In this document: one piece after another, positions 49,839-60,267 of the stretch | Layout: every line of letters begins with the position of its first letter | How positions within the stretch are numbered: position 1 is the first letter of the stretch | Source of the DNA: Margaritispora aquatica | Taxonomy: Eukaryota; Ascomycota; Leotiomycetes; Helotiales; Discinellaceae | Length of the DNA stretch: 64,000 nucleotides | Direction of reading: 5' to 3' | Assembly (NCBI GenBank): GCA_007644065.1 | Contig: VJWN01000008.1 | Span: forward strand, 808,411-872,410 | Position numbers and translations under genes: made by a program | Notes under the pieces: model-generated | Database searches by the model: none | What the model saw: the letters and a program-made list of their open reading frames with translations, nothing else | Told to the model about the DNA's origin: nothing

Positions 49839-50756
49839 TTATTTTTCGTGAAGCAAGCCAGCCATAACAATATCCTGTCCCATGGGAATCCATGTTAGAT
49901 TTTGAAGAAAGGCTTCGTTTTGGTCGCTTTTCGTCCTAGGAGGCGCAACCACCACTCCACCACTTCCAAGATAGGTTGGTGCAATTGTAACTATGATCGA
50001 TGCGATCAAATGTTGATTTCTGGATCGCAGCAAGTCATTGATGACGGTCGCTCCGCCCTCAATCATGACACTACGAATACCTGTAGCCCATAGCGACTTC
50101 AATATCGCCTCCCAGTCAACGCCATCTTGAGCCGATACGTATTTGCCAGCTTCTATGTGATTGCCGCCTACCTCCTTCACTCTGCGGATTCTAGCTTGAT
50201 CTGATTCACTCTTTATGTTGGCCTCACTTGTGATCCACCATGGAGCTCTCCCCAGCCCTTGTTCTGCTAGTTCAAAGAGCTTCTTACAATTTCCTTGCTT
50301 CCAGCTTCGTCCAGGATCTAATATCAGAGGTCTCGGCTGTTGTGCTAATCCGACAATTTCTTTCCCATCCTCACTATATCGTGTATTGAGCCCAGGATCG
50401 TCCGCGTTTGCTGTACCAGCACCAATAAGGATGGCATCGTGATTTGTACGAAGCCAATGTGTCATTGCCTTTGTTTCAGGACCCGATAGAGTCGTTCGCT
50501 GGCCTGGATGCAGTGATATCTGGCTGTCCAGCGATTGTGCATATGTAAGAGTGATGTGAGGAATACACGTAGTGGTGTTACTTTTCACATGGCATTCAGC
50601 CATATCTTCTCGCAAGAACTCATTCCTTACAGGCGGTAGATATTTGCTGAGCTTCAGACGGTCATTTTCCGAAAGTGTGAGGGGTTCCTGCTGCTGAGGA
50701 TGCGGATGGGGCTCTGCGAAGGGGTGTATAGGTTGGGTGGAGTGCAACCGTTGCAT
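49839..50756 (-). CDS. RIB7: 2,5-diamino-6-ribosylamino-pyrimidinone 5'-phosphate reductase (riboflavin synthesis)
   Basis: Intronless, 305 aa. It reduces the ribosyl side chain in the second step of fungal riboflavin synthesis, using NADPH. Visible motifs are TLTYAQSLDSQISL at the substrate site, THWLRTNHDAILIGAGTANADDPGLNTR, the RPLILDPGRSW stretch, and GIRSVMIEGGATVINDLLR near the C-terminus with LGSGGVVVAPPR. The N-terminal 25 residues are His/Pro/Gln-rich and variable. Length fits the fungal family. Confidence 0.93.
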   Translation of the reverse strand: MQRLHSTQPIHPFAEPHPHPQQQEPLTLSENDRLKLSKYLPPVRNEFLREDMAECHVKSNTTTCIPHITLTYAQSLDSQISLHPGQRTTLSGPETKAMTHWLRTNHDAILIGAGTANADDPGLNTRYSEDGKEIVGLAQQPRPLILDPGRSWKQGNCKKLFELAEQGLGRAPWWITSEANIKSESDQARIRRVKEVGGNHIEAGKYVSAQDGVDWEAILKSLWATGIRSVMIEGGATVINDLLRSRNQHLIASIIVTIAPTYLGSGGVVVAPPRTKSDQNEAFLQNLTWIPMGQDIVMAGLLHEK

Positions 50757-51409
50757 GATTTTCCGACTTTGGATCGCGACACAATGGAAATTCTACCTGT
50801 ACGATCGAGGCTTGAGGGATACACGATACAGATCCTCTGAACCAATCTCAGTCATTTGTCGAAGATATGCTTATTTTATGGTTGGTGGTGGAAGACCAGG
50901 GTGTGTGTAGCGTGAACAGGCAGGGAAGACAGTATGGCTGATGACTGTGCTTCTGCTGATGATAATTTCTCAACATCAATCAATTATCCACCGCCGAGAC
51001 CCAATTCAAGGTATCGTCGCCCTGTAATGCTGCCAGTTTTCAGCCGAAGGGCTTTCAGCCGAAGGAGAGATTGATCTGCGCAGCACTTGACAGCTCATTC
51101 GCCCAGTGACGGAGATGCTGATCAGTAATCGCATTGTGCTGATATTTTGCGAGATAGTTGCTGTCGCTGAACAGTGCCAACCCTGCTTGACTCTTCCACA
51201 TGATATTTTGAGATTCTTTTGCTGTCACAACCACTCATGGCGACAATGCTTAACGATATTAACGCCGAGAGACAAGTGCTCTTCGGCTCATGTCAGCTTT
51301 CAATCATTTGTCATTTGTTTCCCTCTCTTTAAGTGCTTGTTCATTCACCTCTCTGTCATTATTGATCTCATCAATGCCGCTCTAGTCAAGTATCCATACT
51401 ATTTTCAGA
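50757..51409. other. Divergent promoter of RIB7 and the fungal-specific regulator
   Basis: About 650 bp, with no riboswitch or other element that I could recognise. A 16-bp direct repeat (TTTCAGCCGAAGGGC / TTTCAGCCGAAGGAG) lies near 51040-51067. Confidence 0.45.
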
Positions 51410-53294
51410 ATGCCCTCATCAGAATCTAAAAAATTTGTATTCATCGACAATTCGTTACAAGCCGCTTCGGGAAAGCGCGGTGGAAAGCAGGGTGGAAGTT
51501 ATACCGTGAGAAGTCATGTTAGTAAGCGCTCGAAGCGTGGTAAGACTGGACAAGAAAGTCTGAGAGAGGATACTACAGCATTGGGTCCGGTGAATATCCC
51601 CGAGAAAAGGCATATTGCTCCTCCACAAGCTTCCTCGCGTCATATCTGGGATACTGCTGTTGGGGGCAATTCAGTAGAAGAGATCTGCTTCAGGAATCGA
51701 CTCTCAGAATTCGGCTCCAGACAACGAATCGTTTCAACTCATTACCCAAACAGGCTCCCAAGCTCCAATACATCGCACAAAGAACATGATAAGTCCTACC
51801 ATACAGAACAGACAGGATCCAGATCAGGAGGTTTGACTACTATAGATTATATAGGAGGAAGACAACTGGATCCTTTTGCCTCTTTTCCATGCTCAAACGC
51901 AAGCAGCAATTCACATGACAATGTTAATCATTGTAAGTAATTATCCAGCACTAGAAAGACACTTCACTAATTCGAAGTGCCCAGTAATATACGAAATCCT
52001 ACCACAAGTGATAGGTGATGATATGGAAGCATGCAACATACTGCGTGGTCTCACCATGGTTTCTCCGGCATTCTTCCATGCTCTTGTATATGGTGGAATT
52101 GTGCATCGCGATCTGATTAAGACTGGGGTCTTTGATGTTGAAGCACCAATGGCTTTATACCACAAAGTATTAGCCATCAAGGAGCTAGCAAAAGTGGTGA
52201 TTGATGAAAAGCAAGCTAGTGAACATGAGATAATCTTCACCATCTCATCTCTTGCTCTCCATGAGAGGAACGATATGGGATTGATACCACCAGGTGAAAT
52301 CAGTCCATTCGACTCGCCGTTGAAATCAGGCCAAGTCCTTGATCTTTATGGATTTATGGATAGGGATGACCCCCATGTCAAAGTCATGTTCAATCTTATG
52401 AATAGCAGAGGTGGACTCGCAAGCTGTAGCTTCTTCGCATATCTTTGGTGTAGTGTAGTGTAAACCACCCATTTCATATTTTCCTCATTTTGCGTGGTAA
52501 AGACAACAGTTTGCTGTGTATACCTGTACTGAATTGACTGCAGGAACGACACAATCGCCTCGACCAATTCGGTGATGGTACCATACTTTGCGGCCTATCC
52601 ATTAATCAAACACAAAATCGATCCAGTGCTCTCATGGTCACAGACCCATAGCACTCCGACAGCTGCTCGGCTTGGAGCTGCGTTTAATGACTATCGAGAC
52701 CATGGAATACATTCGCACATGATGTATCTCATCAAATGCACAGCTGCTCTTACATTTGCCATCGATAGGCATCTTCAGAGCACAGCTTTCGGATTAACGC
52801 TGCAAGAAATCTACGATGCCAGAACCACTATCCAACACACTCTGCTAGCACTGCCCCCTCAATCCGATCTACAGGGAGTGCCATATTCTTCCTCCTCCCT
52901 CTACGAACCGATACGTCTCACAACGCTGATCTATAGCATTGGAGTCATCTATCCCGTGCCAAACCCATGGCGAGCGCTACAGAAACTTGTCAACCAGCTC
53001 GAAGCATCAATAGAACGCACGCCAGTATTGTATGAAAGAGAGAATGCAGACTTGCTGCTCTGGATGCTGGTTTTGGGAGGCATCGGAGCCTCCGGTAAGC
53101 AGGAAAGACCTTGGTATGTTGCCCAGCTTGCGATCTTTGCTGAGAAGTATCAAATCATAGATTGGACAACTGCCGAAAAGACCATGCACTCGCTTTTGTG
53201 GCTGAGTAGCGCTTGTCAGAGGGCTGGGATGTTGATCTGGTCGGAAGTTGCAGAGCTGCTTGCGCTGAAAGCTACCAAAAATGAAATCGCTTGA
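51410..53294 (+). CDS. Fungal_trans_2 (DUF3468)-type regulator, apparently frameshifted
   Basis: Coding regions 51410-52459 and 52544-53294, with a frame change near 51885. The N-terminus KFVFIDNSLQAASGKRGGKQ and SYTVRSHVSKRSKRGK matches the basic start of the family that lacks a zinc cluster, and IGGRQLDPFASFP is its usual linker. Immediately afterwards the family-like reading (AAIHMTMLIIVSNYPALE, then AFFHALVYGG and MALYHKVLAIKELAKVV) continues in the +1 frame. The 84-nt intron at 52460-52543 joins SVVNDTIASTN to VMVPYFAAYP. No spliceable intron of normal size explains the shift: the only GT..AG there is 22 nt and leads to a stop. Either a single-base error, or a recently inactivated gene. 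Confidence 0.6.
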
Positions 53295-53583
53295 ACTATA
53301 TTACATATCCATTTGCTACTACTACTACTCAAGCTTAACCTGCTTGGAACTCACTTGAGCTAACTTTTCATCTCCATCGAATCTCATACCTGATTGAGGC
53401 CAGGTTATCTCATGGATAATTTTTTTTTTTTTTTAGCAACTCTTGACGCTTATAGGCGCTGTTACTGAATAGCGTCCCTCTATATTGAAAATTTAAGCTG
53501 GAATATCGGCTGGTTAATGTTAGATAACATGAACTGTTGAATGAATGCATGGAAATATCAATTCTGTCATTGACCTAGCTGCC
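53295..53583. other. Short gap with a T run
   Basis: A 16-base T homopolymer near 53420 is the only notable element between the regulator and the 5S gene. Confidence 0.5.
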
Positions 53584-53702
53584 ACATACGACCATAGACT
53601 GAGGAGAATTGGGCATCCCGTCCGCTCTGCCATACACAAGCCTCAGATCGGTAGATTAGTAGTTGGGTGGGTGACCACCAGCGAATACCTACTGTCGTAT
53701 GT
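53584..53702 (+). rRNA. 5S ribosomal RNA gene, dispersed copy
   Basis: The 119-bp sequence begins ACATACGACCATAGACTG, contains GGGCATCCCGTCCGCTCTGCC and AAGCC..AGATCGGTAGATTAGTAGTTGGG, and ends CTGTCGTATGT, followed by TTTTT as an RNA polymerase III terminator. The two ends pair (ACATACGAC with GTCGTATGT). The internal box A, intermediate element and box C positions are all recognisable. One loop reads GAATACC where most fungal copies read GAATCCC, so this may be a minor variant or an ageing copy. Single 5S genes scattered among protein genes are normal in Pezizomycotina. Confidence 0.92.
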
Positions 53703-54339
53703 TTTTGCATTTTGCTCGGGTAATGTTCTTGGAATTAGAATCAGCTTTCAGGCCGATATAATTGCACTAACATCAAAGCGTGTACATCCGGTTAACATCT
53801 TGCAATTTGAAATTCCTGTTTGATTCAAGTTGCTATCCGCGCAGCATAGATTACAAGCCTGGGATATATATCACTTTCTGTACAGTTCTCGAGTCTGTTC
53901 AACATCGTCGGTCGTCTGCCTCCCGTCCACCTCGTTAGATAGATCCTTTCGAGTTCTTGGTTGGAAGAGCTTCCCAATTGATCGGGAGATTGATCCAGGA
54001 CGAAAAAGTCTGAAGGGTTCTTGCACATTATCTTCCTTATCGTACGTAGCACAAAGATATGGACAGTTGATAGTACTAGCGGATAGGAAACCCAAGTTCT
54101 CTTCCTACATGGGTATTACCGTGCCAGGCCTTTAGCCGGCCATAGCGAACGCGAACACGACCACGATCGCGATATGCTGTCCACTAGTTACTACTGTCAA
54201 GCATTTCTTATATGGTCTTATACTTGTTTCTATTTTGCATTAGTATAAGTACCTACGCAAGTGCGCTTTTTAGTATTGGTCTTTTTCTCCCTGTCAAAAT
54301 ATTTCGATTTCGATTAGTATCTCGCTTCTTATACTCAAA
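53703..54339. other. Intergenic, start of the decayed region
   Basis: No coding sequence is supported. The minus-strand frames at 53825-54095 have no pattern. Confidence 0.5.
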
Positions 54340-55443
54340 ATGTTGAAGCAGTTGTGTCATGTTAGTGCATTGTTAGCAGCAGCAGTACATTGCGTCAATA
54401 CGTCCTCAATCTGGGTAACCGAAGTACCTTCCTATGTCCGGCCATATACGATTGAGCACTACTCAGCACGGGGATACGTGATCGGACAGCAAATATACCG
54501 CTTCCCAGTCACGATTCCATTATTAGACTACGCTTTTACACTTATCAGCACCAGCGCGCCTAGCTCCAGCGATTTAATGTCTTCCCACAGCAATATAGAG
54601 CCCACTACGAGAATTTCTTCAACCTTAAAGGACACTTTCAACTCTGGACTAAGAAGGATAGAAACGAGCAAACCAGGATTATAACTCTAGGGGACTTTGG
54701 AGCGGTACCGGAGAATACTACCTATACTTTCCAGATTCTAGATCTAGATACTAAAATGGTTGGAGTTATTTCATCTAGTGGATTTGTGTGAGCGCCTTCT
54801 TTTATAAATTAAAGGCATTGCAATTCGCCAACTATACATCATCCATTTCTTCACCATACGACCCCTCCATTCTACCGGCTCCACAGTAGACTCCCGGTGG
54901 TCCCTTCCTTCAGGTGCTTGAAGGATTCGATGTGTATGTTTAGAACTACATACCTCGCGCCGACGCAGTGAATGGAGCTGCTCTGGCCGGTAGTACCTGG
55001 TGCACAGGACTGAATACTCTCCTAGCTAATTCAATAACGCTATTCTTTGTAGCTAAAGACTACGGACCTAAGTACTTTAACAACTAGACCGGCGGGTATA
55101 AAGTCATCTAGCCATTCGTTACGCCGGCTCAATTAGTTGGGAATTTCACGCTTTCGATAATTACCCTAGCTCGTTTTGCCGAGGATGCTGTTCTTGAGTC
55201 GGTCTATCCTGGTCATGCAGCTTTTGAAGTTCTTGATGGGTAGTTGAAAGTCGTGATCGGAACGGAGACTGTCAGTATGTTGTAGAGCGATGTTGTATTT
55301 ATCCCAGGGAACACGATGTACAAGTACTTCAGTGATATGGCGTACATGAAGTTCTTACATATCAGTCAAGGAGCTGAGGTCTGGATTCGGCTCTGATGGC
55401 AGGTGGGAGAAGCTGGAACAGCCCTGTGTGGCCGATCACTTAG
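54340..55443 (+). pseudogene. Quercetin 2,3-dioxygenase (bicupin) pseudogene
   Basis: Reading on from the ATG at 54340, a signal-peptide-like start leads to VRPYTIEHYSARGYVIG, QIYRFPVTIPLLDYAFTL and STSAPSSSDL, a clear quercetinase N-terminal cupin. The frame shifts near 54605 (HYENFFNLKGHFQLW and LGDFGAVPENTTYTFQILD continue in another frame). The second cupin (FVAKDYGPKYFNN, PFVTPAQ, PGHAAFEVLDG, VFIPGNTMYKYFS) carries in-frame TAG codons at 54887, 54941, 55085, 55109, 55241 and 55283. A second shift lies near 55378; the usual end GLDSALMAGGRSWNSP and a TAG at 55441 follow. The enzyme would have opened flavonol rings; this copy cannot. Confidence 0.8.
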
Positions 55444-55794
55444 GTATACAACTGCAGATGCTTTATGGGGGCCTCACGTGTGTTCAGACAGATATGTCAA
55501 AGGCATCTTCCCTTCCAGTCATCATTTCGCTGCATTTTGCGAGTATTTCTAAAACTCCTTAAACAAAGCAATGAACGACATACCCCCAAAACAGCAGAAA
55601 TACTTCTCATTCTTGAACTAGGGAGAACTCGAAGAGATAACTGCAAAGATCTACCAAGCGAGAGTAATATCTGCCAATCCCACGGATACAGGGATACACA
55701 ACAAAAGTGATCGAAAGCCCCTGAAAGGGGAAAAAAAAACACACCCTTCCCCATACAGTCAGCTCATCCGGTTGCAACTCCATCTTCATTTGAA
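55444..55794. other. Intergenic, 3' side of the quercetinase pseudogene
   Basis: Nothing recognisable apart from a run of nine A bases near 55731-55739. Confidence 0.45.
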
Positions 55795-57130
55795 TCATTC
55801 CCACACAGTCATTCCATCACTGTAATCTTTGTGCTCTGCAACATCGATCGCTGTTGTCCCGTCCGTTCGTTTGTCGATTTGACTGACGCGGAGCTTCGAT
55901 TTCTTCAGATCGAAACAGTTTACCGAACTGTCCAAGGTGCAAAGTGGCCACACCTTGCGGGTACACATGTCGCAGAAAAGACTCTCCTGGCGAGAGACGA
56001 AGTCTGGACCCACGCTCATGACATTCTCGCACAATTCTTTGGCACTGTGTCCTTCGTAGTTGCTCACGACAAGCTGGTTCTCTTCGCATGCCGAACGTGG
56101 ACCCAAGACTTTGTCCGGCACAGGCTCCACCTGCTTAAACACATCCTCCGATCGCCGCTTGACTCCATAGTTGGCGTGTGTACCCCCTCTTCCAATGGAT
56201 ATTTGCCGGAGTTCACGGAGTTCTTGAATACTTGGTTGAATACCTGGTGCCGGGGGAACATTTGACACTACCACTCGTAACTGCCTGGGTGATGTCGGCG
56301 TCGGTGTTGTCTGGAGTTGCAATTGGCAAAGGGTCGAAGACCGGAATGCAGCTTAGTTCGGTAAAGTAGTCCTTGTAGAAGTGCTGTCTGGGCACGCTAT
56401 CACACAGAGCCTCGCGGTGCTTGAGAAATTGGTTGCCACGATTGTCGACGGCAGCGGAACCCATACTCGAAAAATCGATTGTGTGAAGCGCCATGCCAGT
56501 GGGGAATCGACCGTCAGTGCTGAACCAGATGAAAGGTGGCCGGATAGTCGTTCCCAGCATTGGTTGGTTTGAGTAGTAGAAAGCCTGCCCGCAAAACCTC
56601 CCGAGTTCTCCGTTCCAGGTCCAGTATTCCTGGTTCGGTCCAGTCACTGCAAGGTAGGCGATACAGATCGCATCGCTAGATCTTGCTGACACAGATAGGT
56701 ACTCGGGCACCTCATTGTTTGATTTGATGATCGGATCTACGTTGATCCCCTTCGTTTGCCCCCTTCCAAAATTTCCTTGATTTATTCCCGACATGAATCC
56801 AACTCTGCATCCGTTGACGTTGAATAGTGCTACATTCGGCATAGGTTCATTTCCATCATAAGGGCCGGTTGTGCTGTTGAGTACACCGTTGGTGAATCTG
56901 ACGACTGTGGTCTGCGCTGGTGAAGTCGGGAAGAATTCTTTGAGCAGAGGGATTGACATGAGGCCTCCTAATCCCAGAGTAATGGCGTTGATCACTGCCA
57001 TGGCTCTGTCTAGTCTTCTCGATGGTATTGAAAGGTGTAGGCTGTCAGCGGAGATGGAAAGGTTTGAGAGATGAGAGCCAGTACACAGCAACAAAAAAGC
57101 CCTAATAAAGATAATGTACCGGTTGTTCAT
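55795..57130 (-). CDS. Unknown secreted or membrane-anchored fungal protein
   Basis: Two exons, 57130-56272 and 56222-55795, give 428 aa. A hydrophobic N-terminus (YIIFIRAFLLLCTGSHL) and a second hydrophobic stretch (AVINAITLGLGGLMSIPLL) suggest a signal peptide or anchor. The body has scattered cysteines and aromatic segments (NQEYWTWNGELGRFCGQAFYY), and the C-terminal part MSVGPDFVSRQESLFCDMC, then VWPLC and NCFD, resembles a family of fungal extracellular proteins of unknown role that I know only by pattern. The 49-nt intron is inferred from the frame change; its GTAGTG donor is weak, so a frameshift is an alternative. Confidence 0.55.
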
Positions 57131-58483
57131 TTACAATATAGGCCAAAGTATCTTCTATTTGAAGTAAAATTCTAGTTCGCTATAAGAAGACTTCATTGGC
57201 GATATTTTTCTCAATAAGTTCCGTCTTCCTCGTCATCTGAGGATGAGCAGCCGCCTTTGGCACATGTTGGACATTTGAAACAGTCTTCGAATAGAAACAG
57301 TCTTCAAATAGAATGCAACGCTCGGTCGAATAAGATTTCAACAACTATCCTTCGCAAGTTGGTCTACATATTGAGGTGAGGTAGTTGGATCACATTGGTG
57401 CTTTATCAACGAAAAGCAGAGAGATCTAAGGCAGGCCAACAAACAGTTGATGTACGTTAATAGGATACTATCCCCCCCCCCCAAAAAAACATTCGTAACA
57501 TAGGTCGCTACTTGTGTGGTGGGATTATCCAGCCGTGGTGGTGCCATGACGGAGACGACCCCGGGAATGTTGGAGGACGATGATCTCGCGCGAAAACTCG
57601 CTTAAAAAAAGGGGGGGTGGCAGATTGTTTGTTGACATGGAGCACATCGTCCCAACATCAGAGTGCCATGTATTGAACGGCCATTGGATAGCTGCTGGAA
57701 CGCAGTAGTCGACATATCTAAGTGCGGCTGTTGTTTCGCTTCCTACTAACAGACATTTCGAAGTGCGTTCAATCTCGGTGCAGGAAGAAATGTTTACTCA
57801 CGCCTTTCAGATGTTCGCAGGATGTAGTGACACTTATGAGCCTCGCGATCATTGTGCTGCTATACCTTATGCTAATTTTGAGACCTGTATCAGTTTTGTT
57901 GTGTGCTGAAATTAAGGATGCTGATGTTGGTTGGCGGACATTTAAGAAGAAAGCCAACAATGTTGGCGGATCTTAATGCATGACAAAAAATGGCATTCGG
58001 GGAAAGGTGCAGCTATCCAAAGTCCCAAGAACCAAATAATAGCAAGTTTTCTGAACAAATCTAGGACCAGCTGTCGTCATAATGCCCATTAGGACAATAC
58101 GTAGCCTCTGTGATCTCTTGAACAAGGATTCGCATCCCCCAATGAGGCCAACTGTAACTATTTTGATTCTATCGTTTGCGTTGGAGCTGCGGAGCCGGTA
58201 TCCCAACATTCTCTACTCTCTCAATATAGAATGCCTCAAAGGCACCACAGTCATTGAACTATAGATTAAAGATAGAAGAGACATAATCTCGTGAGTTTCC
58301 AGCACCAAATTTCATCAAAATTTTCTTACTTCAGTTTCGAATCGTCCAATTTCTTTAACAAACCCTAAACAGCCTCTCTCGCACCAGATCTTCATCTATA
58401 TCTTCCTCAAAGCTCTCAAAGTAGACTTACTTTGGTTGAAAACGGAGCTCACTTTGCCTTGATACTCCAGGGCTTTTCTCACA
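57131..58483. other. Intergenic, 1.35 kb
   Basis: This contains homopolymer junctions (eleven C then seven A near 57474-57487, and A then G runs near 57604-57617). The 84-codon frame at 57722-57976 has no pattern. The GC and AT content vary abruptly here, in keeping with decayed DNA. Confidence 0.45.
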
Positions 58484-59506
58484 ATGCATCTATATGTTCC
58501 TCTCAAACTCGCGGCAGCCACTTTGCTGGGTGTCATTTTGTCGGTAGCAAACATTCCTGTAGAAGCTGCGAGCCTCAAATTTTCACGTCAATGTAAGCGA
58601 TCTTCCAAATGTTAGGTTTGTGTTTACTAACTGCTATGTAGTGATCCCTGGTAGATTATGGTCCCGGGTGCCGGCTGCATTTCCTGTAGCGCCAGCTGGG
58701 GTTAAACCACCACCACCAAAACCTGGCAAGCCTGCAAAGTTTAAAGGCGAAGATATCGTCCCTGGTGGATCTGGTTCTAGTTACGAGGCGCCTTCCGAGT
58801 ACGGAATATTTCTAGCTAAGGGGAAAGAACTTCAACAGAATTTCGACAATCGACGAACCACAGATCCGGACAATGATCACAACTACGCCAGGGACATAAC
58901 GAATTACTTCAAGTACGACGAATCTACCCTTGAGGCCACCGATATTGGACCCGGCCAGACGCCACAAAAAGCGCCTGGGATGACGAAAGTTCGTGGCACA
59001 AGTACGAAATCGTCGGAAGATACCAGTCCAATCCAGCTGCTGTGTTCTATCACTCGCCAAATCAGAATACCGCAGTACTGAGCGAGATCTTCAACAAGAG
59101 GCTTGAAGATGCATACGGTACAACTATTCCCAAGGTTCCCTGGAGCGAAATATTATTCCAGACCTACGCCCGAGAAGCTGGTGCGAAGACATCCGAATTG
59201 AGATATCTTGCTTATGCAAATATGAAGGCAGATGATGTCAGGAGAATTATCGACAAGGCTTGAGCGTTGAAAGATCTTGAAGCGCACAAAGCTGGACATT
59301 GGATCAGCTTCGCGAAGAATGCACACTCCAGGGCAGATCGGGACGCATTTAGTACCCTCGCGGGTCTGGACACGACCAGGACAGGGTTCAACATGGCCAT
59401 AGACCATAAGATAGGGCTCAACGAGAAGTCACCCAGTATTGTCCACACATACTCCGACCCCAAGATAGGCGGCAGTGCGAAGTATATCGTTATCGAGCTT
59501 AAATAA
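58484..59506 (+). pseudogene. Broken gene for an unknown secreted protein
   Basis: The first exon, 58484-58592, encodes a good signal peptide (LAAATLLGVILSVANIPVEAASL). After a 49-nt intron the frame continues from 58642 (KPPPPKPGKPAKFKGED, GIFLAKGKELQQNFDN). Near 58941 the reading shifts: the better continuation, WDDESSWHKYEIVGRYQSNP then FYHSPNQNTAVLSEIFN, is in another frame. An in-frame TGA at 59261 interrupts IIDKA and ALKDLEAHKAG, and the tail ends KYIVIELK at 59506. I do not recognise the family. The continuity of protein-like sequence across both breaks argues for a recently lost gene of about 320 aa. Confidence 0.6.
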
Positions 59507-60267
59507 GGTAAGTCTTGTTCAACCATCTCTAGTCAGGGGTACAGAGTATACTTCTGACAAGACATTCAGTTCTACGCTAGGAGGATTAAGTCGCGCTTTT
59601 ATATCTTCCTTCAATTCCTATAGTTCTTTTGTCGTTGATGTAGCTATGCCCTCAATTTCGCGAACGCCGCTTTCCGGTATATACCCCTACCTTCTTTTGA
59701 TTTTATATTTATTTACATAGGAATATCCGGAAAGATATAGTACTTTGATTTCTCGTTCCAGTACTTCGGTCGGTGGTTCACTTAGAGACTACCCTTTCCT
59801 TCTATTCTCCTTTGTAGAACTCGTTTCACCTATTGCTTTTATATAGTCAAAGTCAAGTCAAAATCAAGCCGTGCTATAAAGAGACATGTCCTAATTATAT
59901 AAAGAAAACCTTGATTAATAATAACGTGAACGGCTTGAATCAAAATAAACTCGTACAAGGTAATCTAGAAAAAAACCAACTGAGCATACTAGAGTTTTAA
60001 AGCGCCCAAAATATATACAAACAGTTGTAGACAATATGAATACTAATTGTGAGAAATATAGCTTGTACGCTAGGTCTAGAAGTCAGAATGATACACCTCG
60101 TCATGCCTCAAGCCAACGAAGCCACTGAGCTAGCATGATCGTGTTGCACCTGGTTCTCTAGCCTCTCGGTCATGTGCAGTTCCATATTGTTACTGCATAA
60201 TATTTCCTCCCCAAAACAATCAGGTGGCACATGTTGCCACTCGCAAAAGCTTCCCATTCTTGCCTGA
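59507..60267. other. AT-rich intergenic region
   Basis: About 760 bp, noticeably richer in TA dinucleotides than the left part of the window. It could be an old RIP-mutated element, but no terminal repeats or transposase pattern could be seen. Confidence 0.4.

Noticed and set aside
17546..50756. URC1 and RIB7 as a riboflavin cluster
   Set aside because: They are 30 kb apart with many unrelated genes between, and URC1 looks like the uracil-catabolism branch, not the riboflavin enzyme.
51950..51972. A GTAAGT..CTAG 22-nt intron to repair the regulator gene
   Set aside because: Far shorter than any other intron here (minimum about 42 nt), and joining the flanks creates a stop codon at once.
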